From the NCBI GenBank assembly GCA_031288305.1, contig JAITRP010000175.1:1-38010 (forward strand): DNA of 38,010 nucleotides, given 5' to 3'. The DNA comes from Zoogloeaceae bacterium. Its GTDB lineage: Bacteria > Pseudomonadota > Gammaproteobacteria > Burkholderiales > Rhodocyclaceae. Shown piece after piece: positions 20,998-29,543 of this stretch; position 1 is the stretch's first letter; every line of letters begins with the position of its first letter. A program made the translations under genes and the position numbers. Below the pieces are notes generated by a model. That model ran no database searches. It was not told the DNA's origin and saw nothing but the letters and a program-made list of their open reading frames with translations.

Positions 20998-22589
20998 ACA
21001 GAATGGAAAATTACCTGCACGAGTTCCTGCGCGTGTTCTTCGCCAACCGCCGCCTGATCAAGCGCGTGTTTCTGGCGTTTGCCGTCATTACCCTGTTGTT
21101 GCCCCTGGTGTTGAAACAGAGTTTCGAGATTACGGCGGAGGTCATCGTGCAATCGAAAAAATTGTCGCAAACCGACTCCAGCAGCACGGCGCTTGCCTAT
21201 GATCCCGACCGGTTCATTCCCACCTCGCTCACCGACATGGAAACCGAGAGCAACATTCTGCGTTCGCCGACGCTGATTTACCAGACGATCTCCGGGTTGC
21301 GGGACGAAGGGCGCTACGACCCCCAACCCGCCGTTCTCGATCGTCTGCTGTTCAATCCGCTGAAGCGTTTTGTCAGCAACCCCCTGCGCACCCATGTCAT
21401 CAACCCGGCGCGCGCGCTGTTCGGCCTGGAAGTCGATCCGGTGCGCGACAGCACGCTCGATGTCTGGGCGAAGCAGGCCAGCGAGCGTCTGACCGTCGAA
21501 ACCCTGCCCGGATCCAATGTCATTTCGGTGATTTATGATTCCTCCGATCCGGCTCTGGGCGCGCGCTTCGTCGAACGTTTGCTGGCAAACTACCTGAAAA
21601 ACCGCCAGTCCCTGCAATCCAACGACCCGCCGGAATCTTTCTACGAACAGAAAAAAGCGCAATACAAGTCCCGTCTGGATGAACTCGAAGGCCGGCGGCA
21701 GGCTTTGCTGACAGCGGCGCAAACCTCCGATCCGAAAGAAGAAGCCGTCTTTCGCCTGAACGCCATCAATACGGAGGAACAGGCGCTCAACCTCTATCGT
21801 GATCGCGCCCTGGAAAGCCAGCGCTGGCTCGATTACCTGAAAAGGCATCTGGTCTTTGCGCGCAAGGCAAAGCTGACGGACTACATGTTTCCATTTGCCT
21901 TTGCCAACACCGTGGATAACGTCGCTTTTGAAGACCGTGAAATCAAGCGGCTGGGCGAGCAGCTGACCGAGCTGGTCAGTCATTACAACAAGGCCATTGA
22001 AACCTACCAGGAAAACAGTCTGCCCGTCATCGATCTGAGCGCGCAGATCGGTCATGCCCGTCTGCAATTTCTGAAGGTGGTGGAGAACCGCATCCAGGAG
22101 CGCGGCAATGATCTGGAAACCATCCGCCTGGTAATTGAACAGAAGAGCGCGCGTGTAAATGAATACCGGGCGCGCGTGCGCGCGTTGCAGGAAGTGCAGA
22201 GCAAGCTGCGCCAGATCGACACCGAGATCGAAGCCCTGCACCGGGCGTTTTTCACCTACGCCCAGCGGTATGAGGAAAGTCGCGGACAAAGCCTGATTGA
22301 CGGCGCGTTGTCCAACGCCCGTATCCTGAGCCAGCCTTATGAGCCCACGGAACCCGCTTTCCCCAAACCCTTGCTGATCATTCCCCTGGGTTTGATTACC
22401 GGTCTCCTGCTGGCGATTGCCGTGGGCTATATGCGCGAATTTTTCGATCATCGTTTCAAGCATCCGTTGCAAGTTCAGCAGCATCTTGGCCTGCCGGTGC
22501 TGATGGTGATCAACGCGATGGAGGAACCCGCGCGCAACCCGTACCGGCGCGGGAGCTGGAAGTGGTTGTGGCACTGGGCGCGGCAGTAG
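20994..22589 (+). CDS. Wzz/GumC-type chain-length determinant protein
   Basis: N-terminal TM after LHEFLRVFFANRRLIKRVFLAF; coiled-coil middle; C-terminal PYEPTEPAFPKPLLIIPLGLITGLLLAIAVGYMREFFDHR; ATGA overlap with upstream gene. Confidence 0.88.
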   Translation: MNRMENYLHEFLRVFFANRRLIKRVFLAFAVITLLLPLVLKQSFEITAEVIVQSKKLSQTDSSSTALAYDPDRFIPTSLTDMETESNILRSPTLIYQTISGLRDEGRYDPQPAVLDRLLFNPLKRFVSNPLRTHVINPARALFGLEVDPVRDSTLDVWAKQASERLTVETLPGSNVISVIYDSSDPALGARFVERLLANYLKNRQSLQSNDPPESFYEQKKAQYKSRLDELEGRRQALLTAAQTSDPKEEAVFRLNAINTEEQALNLYRDRALESQRWLDYLKRHLVFARKAKLTDYMFPFAFANTVDNVAFEDREIKRLGEQLTELVSHYNKAIETYQENSLPVIDLSAQIGHARLQFLKVVENRIQERGNDLETIRLVIEQKSARVNEYRARVRALQEVQSKLRQIDTEIEALHRAFFTYAQRYEESRGQSLIDGALSNARILSQPYEPTEPAFPKPLLIIPLGLITGLLLAIAVGYMREFFDHRFKHPLQVQQHLGLPVLMVINAMEEPARNPYRRGSWKWLWHWARQ

Positions 22590-22600
22590 ACCGTCACGGC

Positions 22601-23653
22601 ATGCGCGACGAAATCGTTCACCTCATTTGCAGCGGCGGTTTTTATGGCGCGGAACGCATGTTGCTCGACCATTGCCGGTATGTGCCGGGGCGTCACCGGG
22701 TGATTTTCCTCAAGACGCCCGATAGCTTGTCGCAGCGATTTCTCGCCGCGGGCGTGGAATGTCTCCATGCGCGCGGCCTCAAGGATTTGCTGCTGGAATT
22801 GCGGCGGCGTCCCGGCCTCATCAACGCGCACAATTTCCGCGGACAGGTTTTCGCCTGGGTATGCGCGGGACTTCTGAAGCTGCCGCTGGCGCTGACCCAG
22901 CACGGTTTCACGCCGCGCAGCCTCAAGCAGCGGCTCTACATGCAAATCGCGCTGCATATGGGCGGCAGTCGCCGGGTACGGCGCATTGCCTGCGTGGCGC
23001 AAAGCATTGCCAAGCTGTATATGCGCGCTGGAACGCCGCCCGCGAAACTCGACGTCATTCCCAATGGCTTGCCGCCCTACGCCGCGCCGCCGCGCCAGGT
23101 TGCCGCGCCGCTGGTTGGCTTCGTCGGCCGCCTGGACGCGGAAAAGGGGCCAGACCTGTTCCTCGACGCCGTGTTGCCGCTGTGCCGCCAACGCCCGGAA
23201 CTTCAGGCGGTATTGTTGGGCGAAGGTAGAAAGACCGCCGCCCTGCGGGCGCGCATCGACGCCGCTGGCCTGGATGGGCGCATCCATCTGGCCGGTTATC
23301 AAAATGACATGGCGGCGTGGTTTGCGCGCATCTCCGTCCTGGCGCTGAGTTCGCGCGCCGAGGGCACGCCCATGGTATTGCTCGAGGCCATGCGCGCCGG
23401 GACGCCGATTGTCGCCTTTGCCGTCGGCGGGGTGCCGGACATGATCGAAGATGGCGTAAACGGCCTGCTCGCCGCTCCGGGCGATACAGAGGCGCTGTCG
23501 GCGCGGATCGAACGCCTGCTCGCCGATCCGCAACTCGCCGGACATCTGGCGAGCGCGGGCTATCTGCGCCAGAGCCGTGATTATGATCTCGCGACACTGG
23601 CCAAACGCTGGCGCTGTTTTTATGCGCTCGCCCGGGAGGGCGCGCCGTGTTGA
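22601..23653 (+). CDS. Glycosyltransferase family 4 protein
   Basis: GFYGAERMLLDHC; IPNGLPPYAAPP; VGFVGRLDAEKGPDLFLDAV; SSRAEGTPMVLLEAMRAGTPIVAFAVGGVPDMIEDGVNGLL. Confidence 0.93.
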   Translation: MRDEIVHLICSGGFYGAERMLLDHCRYVPGRHRVIFLKTPDSLSQRFLAAGVECLHARGLKDLLLELRRRPGLINAHNFRGQVFAWVCAGLLKLPLALTQHGFTPRSLKQRLYMQIALHMGGSRRVRRIACVAQSIAKLYMRAGTPPAKLDVIPNGLPPYAAPPRQVAAPLVGFVGRLDAEKGPDLFLDAVLPLCRQRPELQAVLLGEGRKTAALRARIDAAGLDGRIHLAGYQNDMAAWFARISVLALSSRAEGTPMVLLEAMRAGTPIVAFAVGGVPDMIEDGVNGLLAAPGDTEALSARIERLLADPQLAGHLASAGYLRQSRDYDLATLAKRWRCFYALAREGAPC

Positions 23654-25098
23654 TGACGCTGTTTGGCGGCAGTCTCATGGCGCTGGCGTGCCTGTCGCTG
23701 CTCGCCAGTCCCTGGCCCTACCTCGCGCCGCTGATGATTTTCGGCGTTTTCGGGCTGATTGCGCTTTTCCGGCGTCCCGCCTGGGGTCTGCTCGGACTCG
23801 CGGCCTTGGCGCCCTTCGAGGGGGTTTTCCGGGAAAGCCTGATTTCCGGCGCCAAACTGCTGGGCGCTTCGCTGATTCTCGTCCTTGCCCTGCAACTGCT
23901 GTTGCGCCGCCTGCCCGAGACGCGTTTTGCCAGCAACCTCTGGCGGCCCTTGGGTCTGTTCCTGTTCTGCATGTTCCTGAGCACGCTCTTTACCGAGAAC
24001 CTGCTGTATTCCCTGAACAGTTGGCGGGAGCTGCTCATCGGCATGACCTTGTTCGGCTTCGCCTTGCTGGTGGGGCGCGACGTCAACATGATGGCGCTGT
24101 GCCGCCTGATCGCCTTGAGCGTCGCCGTCACCTGCCTGAACGCGTTCCTTTCGACCGAATATCAGGAAGAGGGACGCGCCATTGGCTTGTTGCAAGACGC
24201 CAATTATTTTGCCTTGCTGATTGCCGTCGCCCTGCCGCCCGCCGCATTGCTTGTCTTGCATGCCAAAAAGATGATTCCGCGCCTCTTTTGGGGCGGCGTT
24301 TGTCTCATTCTGCTTGCAGGCATGATCAAGACCGATTCGCGTTCCGGACTGCTCGTGGCGCTCTTGACCTGCGCGATCGGCGCTTGGCAGCATCGTGACA
24401 GATTGCGCCGGGCGCGCCCGCGCCATCTGGGGATCGTCATGCTTGGGGCGGCGATTCTGGCCCCGCTGACGCTCGCTTCCTTGCCGGAGGAATACATCGA
24501 GCGCGTCAAATCCTTGGGCATGCTCAAATCCAGCGCCAGCGCAAGACAGGACCCTTCCCTTGGGCGGCGCGCCTCTTATCTGCTGATCGGCGCGGAAATG
24601 ATCCGCGACAATCCGCTCCTGGGTTCCGGCCCCGGCAATTTTCCGCTGCGCTATGAACGCACCGGCTACGCCAAGTTGTTTGCCGACACAATCGGGCAGA
24701 TTGACATTTCCCGCCGCGCGCACAATACCTATCTGGAAATTTTCAGTGAAATGGGCATACCCGCGGGCTTGTTCTTTGTCAGCCTGATCCTCCTGGCGCT
24801 GCGCAATTTCGCGCGCGCGCGCAGCCTCTGGGCGCAGAAAGGGGAGCGGGAGAAATCGGATCTTGTCACGCACCTGGGGTTGAGCATGTTGGCGATGAGC
24901 CTGTTCTTGATGTTCCTGAGCGTGCCCAATCACAAGTACCTCTGGATGCTGCTCGCGCTCTCCAGCGTATTGCGCGCGCGGGCGGAGGAAACGCCGCGAA
25001 AGGAAGAGCGTCGCGCCAATGATCGCCCGGCCAATTGCGCTGGCGGGCTTTTGCGCGAGTCTCTTGTCCCTTCCTTGCCGGAGAAGGCGCGTAGATGA
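23647..25098 (+). CDS. O-antigen polymerase/ligase family (Wzy-like) membrane protein
   Basis: Multi-TM; IKTDSRSGLLVALLTC and NPLLGSGPGNFPLRYER...RRAHNTYLEIFSEMGIPAGLFF motifs; alternative GTG start at 23647. Confidence 0.88.
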   Translation: MLMTLFGGSLMALACLSLLASPWPYLAPLMIFGVFGLIALFRRPAWGLLGLAALAPFEGVFRESLISGAKLLGASLILVLALQLLLRRLPETRFASNLWRPLGLFLFCMFLSTLFTENLLYSLNSWRELLIGMTLFGFALLVGRDVNMMALCRLIALSVAVTCLNAFLSTEYQEEGRAIGLLQDANYFALLIAVALPPAALLVLHAKKMIPRLFWGGVCLILLAGMIKTDSRSGLLVALLTCAIGAWQHRDRLRRARPRHLGIVMLGAAILAPLTLASLPEEYIERVKSLGMLKSSASARQDPSLGRRASYLLIGAEMIRDNPLLGSGPGNFPLRYERTGYAKLFADTIGQIDISRRAHNTYLEIFSEMGIPAGLFFVSLILLALRNFARARSLWAQKGEREKSDLVTHLGLSMLAMSLFLMFLSVPNHKYLWMLLALSSVLRARAEETPRKEERRANDRPANCAGGLLRESLVPSLPEKARR

Positions 25099-26054
25099 AG
25101 ATCAGCGTGGTGATTCCGATGTTCAATGAAGCGCGCCATATTGGGCGGACGCTGGACGGCATCCGCCGGGCCGCCGAATTCGCCCGGCTGGATTGCGAAT
25201 TGTGGGTGGCAGACAACGGTTCCGCCGACGCGGGGCCATGTATCGCCGCCGAACATGGCGCGCGCGTGCTCCACTACCCGGGGATATCCATCGGCGCGCT
25301 GCGTAATCGCGGCGTCGAGGCAAGCAGCGGGGACTGGCTGGCCTTCGTCGACGCCGACATCGAGACGCCGGACGACTGGCTTTCCATCTGGAAGAATGTC
25401 CATGCGGCAGGACGCGCCGACGTGCTCGCCCTGGAATGCGATACTCCCGCGGGCGCGCCCTGGTTTGCGCGCGTCTGGCAGCATCGCAACCTTGCCGCCA
25501 ACCAGGGCGAACGTCCGCGGGATTGGCTGACGACGCAAAACCTGTGCATGGCGCGTTCCTGGTTCGAGCGTGTCGGCGGCTTTGACGAGCGCCTGCGCAC
25601 TGGCGAAGACAAGGAGTTCACCCTGCGCCTGCGCCGGGCGGGAGCGCGTCTGTTGAGTTTGTCCGCGCCAACGGTTCTGCATTGGGGCTACGAGCGAAGT
25701 TGGCGTGAGTGGCTGGGCAAGGAATATTGGCGGCAGAGCGGTCATCTGCAATGGATCGAAAATGACGCCCGCTTGCGCCTGCTGCGTTTTCCCCTGTTTT
25801 GCCTGGGCGCGGGATTGTGCAGCCTGTTCGCGTTGGCGATGTTGCTGTTCGCGCGGCCGCTGCCCGCGGTTCTGGCGCTTTTTCCGGGTTTGCTGGCGGC
25901 GTTTGCGCTTTCCCTGCGGCAAAGCCTCCCGTATCGCCAGCCGCTTTTTACGCTGCAACTTGCCCTGCTGCACTGGCTGCGCCTGCACGCGGGCGCAGCG
26001 GCCTTGTGGGCTGGTTTTTGCGGACGGACGGCAGGGAGGCCAAAACGTGGTTGA
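25095..26054 (+). CDS. Glycosyltransferase family 2 protein
   Basis: KISVVIPMFNEARHIGRTLDGI; WLAFVDADIETPDDWL; GGFDERLRTGEDKEFTLRLR; ATGA overlap. Confidence 0.92.
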   Translation: MKISVVIPMFNEARHIGRTLDGIRRAAEFARLDCELWVADNGSADAGPCIAAEHGARVLHYPGISIGALRNRGVEASSGDWLAFVDADIETPDDWLSIWKNVHAAGRADVLALECDTPAGAPWFARVWQHRNLAANQGERPRDWLTTQNLCMARSWFERVGGFDERLRTGEDKEFTLRLRRAGARLLSLSAPTVLHWGYERSWREWLGKEYWRQSGHLQWIENDARLRLLRFPLFCLGAGLCSLFALAMLLFARPLPAVLALFPGLLAAFALSLRQSLPYRQPLFTLQLALLHWLRLHAGAAALWAGFCGRTAGRPKRG

Positions 26055-27186
26055 AGCAATTTTCTGGTTTTGCCTGTTCCTGCCCTTTTACGCCTGGATT
26101 GGCTATCCGCTCGCTCTGGCCGCGTGCGGCCTGTTCCTGCGTCCGCGCCAGCCGCCGTCAACGGCGCATGCGCCGCAACCGGTCAGCGTGATTATTGCCG
26201 CGCATAACGAAGCCCTGCATATCGCGCAGAAACTGCACACCCTGCTTGCCCAGGATTATCCCGCCGAACTGGAAATCATCGTGGCCAGCGATGGCTCCAG
26301 CGACGACACGGCGGCGCGCGCCCGCGCCATTGACGATCGCCGCATAAAAGTGCTCGACCTGCCGCGACAGGGCAAGGCGGCGGCCCTGAACGCCGCGGCG
26401 GGCGAGGCCAGCCATGCCATACTGGTGTTTACCGACGCCGATAATCGTTGGCAACGCGACACCCTTGCGCATCTCGTGGCGCCCTTCGCCGACGCAAGGG
26501 TCGGCTGTTGCGTCGGCAATATGCAGATTCCCCGCGCAGGCCATGCGCTCAGCATTGGAGACCTTCTTTACCGGCATTATGAAAACTGGTTGCGCGCGGC
26601 GGAAGATCGTTTTGGCTGCGTGGTTTCCGCCGATGGCGCGTTGCTGGCGCTGCGCCGCGAATTGTTTCAGCCGGCGCCCGCCGAGGTGAATGATGACTTT
26701 TTCCTTTGCACCTGCGCGCCCGTCGCCGGAAAACGCAGCGTTTACGTGTCGCGGGCGAAAGTGCTGGACAGCAGCGTGGATACGGTCGGCAATCAATTCC
26801 GCCGGCGGGTGCGCATCACCGTCGGCGGCCTGCGAAGTCTGGTCGCGCGGCGCGAATTGATGAATCCGCTGCGGCATGGCCTGTACGCCGTCGCGCTCGT
26901 CAGCCACAAACTGATTCGCCGTCTCGCGCCGCTCCTGCTCGCGCCCTTGCTGCTCTTGAACCTGCCGCTGTGGAACGCGGGCGGTTTTTATCGCTTCACC
27001 CTGGCGGCGCAACTGGCCGGCTACGCCATTGGCCTGTTGGGTCTGCTTGATCGCAAGGGGCGTCTGCCCAAACCCTTTCGCGCCGCGGGTTTCCTGCTGA
27101 TAACCCTGGCGGGCATCGTCGCCGGCCTCTGGCTGTTCCTGCGCGGGCGGCGGTATGCCCTCTGGAATCCGCAACAGAACCGATGA
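26047..27186 (+). CDS. Glycosyltransferase family 2, processive/CESA-like membrane protein
   Basis: PVSVIIAAHNEALHIAQKLHTLL; ILVFTDADNRW; VVSADGALLALRRELF; C-terminal TMs; GTG start at 26047 inferred. Confidence 0.87.
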   Translation: MVEAIFWFCLFLPFYAWIGYPLALAACGLFLRPRQPPSTAHAPQPVSVIIAAHNEALHIAQKLHTLLAQDYPAELEIIVASDGSSDDTAARARAIDDRRIKVLDLPRQGKAAALNAAAGEASHAILVFTDADNRWQRDTLAHLVAPFADARVGCCVGNMQIPRAGHALSIGDLLYRHYENWLRAAEDRFGCVVSADGALLALRRELFQPAPAEVNDDFFLCTCAPVAGKRSVYVSRAKVLDSSVDTVGNQFRRRVRITVGGLRSLVARRELMNPLRHGLYAVALVSHKLIRRLAPLLLAPLLLLNLPLWNAGGFYRFTLAAQLAGYAIGLLGLLDRKGRLPKPFRAAGFLLITLAGIVAGLWLFLRGRRYALWNPQQNR

Positions 27187-29543
27187 TCATGTTGAGCGCA
27201 ACCCCCCTGAAACGGCTGATCGGACAAGCCTACCTCGCCTCGCCGCTGGGACGTTATGCCTTGCGTCAACGCGCGGGCGTGCTGGTTTTGCACCGGGTGG
27301 TGGAAGATGATCGCGAAGCCTCCTGGCCGCACCGCCGCGGAATGTGCATTGGCCGTCAGGCGTTCGAGCATTTGTTGATCTGGCTGCGGCAACAATTTGT
27401 GTGCGTTGCCCTGGAAGAACTGCTGGAACAGCCCGGCGGCGAGCGCCCGCGCATGACGCTGACCTTCGACGACGGCTGGCGCGACAACGCCGAACTGGCT
27501 TTTCCGCTGCTGCAACGCCATGAAATTCCGGCAAGTATTTTTCTTCCCACCGATTTCATTGGCGATTCGACGCAACCGATCCGGCGCTTCTGGTGGGAGG
27601 ACATCGCCAGAACGTTCTGGCAAACGCCGCAATCTCCCGACGCGCTGCGCATACGCGACGCCTTGCGCGCGCACGGCATGCCGGCGCCCGCGCAACTGTT
27701 GCGGCCGGAAAACAGCAACCGGCGCAGCCTGGCCATCGCCCATTACCTGCAAACATTGACCGTGCTCTCCCCGGAGAAACTGGAGGCCGTCACGTCCCTG
27801 TTGCCCGCGCCTTCGTCTTCCAGCACCCTGGATTGGGCGCAGGTGCGCGCGCTGGAAGATTCCGCTCTGGTGCGTTTCGGCCCGCACGGCGCCAGCCACG
27901 CCATGCTTACCCGGCTGGATGACGTCAGCCTGGAAGCCGAATTGGCGCGCTCGCACGCCGCGCTGCACGCGCATTGCCGTCATCCTTTGTCCGTATATTG
28001 CTACCCCCACGGCGCGCACGATGACCGGGTGCGCCGCGCGCTCGCCGCCTTTGGCTATCGTTACGCGCTGAGCACGCAACCGGGCCTGATCAGTCCCGAC
28101 AGCGCCGCGCTGGCGCTGCCGCGCATCCATGTCAGCCATATCGCCAGCAGCCGGCCAGCGCAACTTGCCTGGCCGCTGTTTCGCGAGAGCACGGGCATGA
28201 GGCGCGGTTCCTATCTCTGGAACATGGTATCGAGCGTGAGCACCCGCATCCTGATGACCGGCATCCGTCTGTTGCGCAACATCTTGCTCGCGCGTTTGCT
28301 CGGCCCGGCCGATCGCGGTTTGTTTGCCTTGCTGAATACCCTGCCGGACCTGATCGCGGCGCTCACCTGTGGCGGTCTCAACACCGCTGTCGGCTATCAA
28401 ACGGCGCGTCGGCATTCGATCAGCGTGCTGCTCACCCAGTTGCTGGTCTACGGATGCCTGTTCGCCACTCTGGTCACGCTGTCCGGCGTAGTGGCGCTGC
28501 GCTGGTTTGGCGGCGATTTCGGCCTGACCCGGCAGCTTGCGGAACAGTTGGGAGGCCTGGCTTGGCTATTGCTGCTGGCCGTGCCGCTGGCCGTATGCAA
28601 AAGCGGCCTGCTGACCTTGCACAATGCCGATGGCCGGGTTGGCGTTTTCAATGCCTTGCGCCTGCTGGAATCCCTGGCGCCGCTCCTGTTGTTCATCCTT
28701 TTCTGGCTGCTGTTGCCCAGCGCGCTGATGGCCGCGCTGGGCGGCTGGCTGATTGGATTGGCATGCGTGGTGGCGGTTGGCGGATTCTGGCTGGCGCGGT
28801 TCTACTCCTTGCGGCTTTGCTGGCGGCCGGATCAACAAAAGGAACTGCTGCACTATGGCGCGCGCAGCCATCCCGAAGTGCTGTTTCAGCAACTGCTGCT
28901 GCGCGCCGATTATTTGCTGGTTGCCGCCATTTTGCCTCCGGTCGCGCTTGGTCACTACGCCATGGCCAGCGCCGCCGCCGAATTGCTGTTGATCATCCCG
29001 GAAGCGGTGACGACGCCCCTGATGAAACGCCTGTTGCAGCAGGATGAAGGCATCGAAGAACTCACGCCGCTTGCCCTGCGCTTGACGGCCGCCGTCATGT
29101 TCGCCGCCTGCGCGGGAATGGCGGCAATTGGCGAATGGTTGATTGTCACCCTGTTCGGCGCGGATTACGCGCCCGCCTACCCGGCGTTGCTGGCGCTGCT
29201 GCCCGGGTTGTTCGGTCTTTGCCATGTGAGCATTCTGCGCCTGGATTTGCTGGGCAAACAGCGTCCCGGCAGCTTGTCGTTGATGGCGGCGGCAGCGGTC
29301 GCGCTGAACCTGTCGCTCAATTTCTGGCTGATTCCGCGCATGGGCATCGTCGGCGCGGGCATCGCCTCATCCGTGGCCTATCTTGTCATTGCCCTCGTCA
29401 TGCTGCGCTTGTATTGCAGGCTCAGCGGCGTATCCTGGGCGCGCACCCTGTTTTTGTTGCCCGGCGACGTGGCGCTGTTGCGCGCCTGGCTGCGCATCCC
29501 GGCGTCGGCGCGAAAGGAGCCTCATGATGCTGAAAAGTCGTAA
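27183..29543 (+). CDS. Fusion protein: N-terminal polysaccharide deacetylase domain plus C-terminal oligosaccharide flippase (Wzx/MOP)-like domain
   Basis: Deacetylase motifs MTLTFDDGWRDN, FGPHGASHAML, SVYCYPHGAHDD; from about 28198 MRRGSYLWNMVSSVSTRILMTGIRLLRNILLARLLGPADRGLFALL and successive TM segments; no stop between. Confidence 0.87.
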   Translation: MIMLSATPLKRLIGQAYLASPLGRYALRQRAGVLVLHRVVEDDREASWPHRRGMCIGRQAFEHLLIWLRQQFVCVALEELLEQPGGERPRMTLTFDDGWRDNAELAFPLLQRHEIPASIFLPTDFIGDSTQPIRRFWWEDIARTFWQTPQSPDALRIRDALRAHGMPAPAQLLRPENSNRRSLAIAHYLQTLTVLSPEKLEAVTSLLPAPSSSSTLDWAQVRALEDSALVRFGPHGASHAMLTRLDDVSLEAELARSHAALHAHCRHPLSVYCYPHGAHDDRVRRALAAFGYRYALSTQPGLISPDSAALALPRIHVSHIASSRPAQLAWPLFRESTGMRRGSYLWNMVSSVSTRILMTGIRLLRNILLARLLGPADRGLFALLNTLPDLIAALTCGGLNTAVGYQTARRHSISVLLTQLLVYGCLFATLVTLSGVVALRWFGGDFGLTRQLAEQLGGLAWLLLLAVPLAVCKSGLLTLHNADGRVGVFNALRLLESLAPLLLFILFWLLLPSALMAALGGWLIGLACVVAVGGFWLARFYSLRLCWRPDQQKELLHYGARSHPEVLFQQLLLRADYLLVAAILPPVALGHYAMASAAAELLLIIPEAVTTPLMKRLLQQDEGIEELTPLALRLTAAVMFAACAGMAAIGEWLIVTLFGADYAPAYPALLALLPGLFGLCHVSILRLDLLGKQRPGSLSLMAAAAVALNLSLNFWLIPRMGIVGAGIASSVAYLVIALVMLRLYCRLSGVSWARTLFLLPGDVALLRAWLRIPASARKEPHDAEKS

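Noticed and set aside
20988-22574. 528-aa antisense ORF opposite wzz
   Set aside because: Opposite strand of a clear Wzz/GumC gene in a coupled operon; no family motifs.
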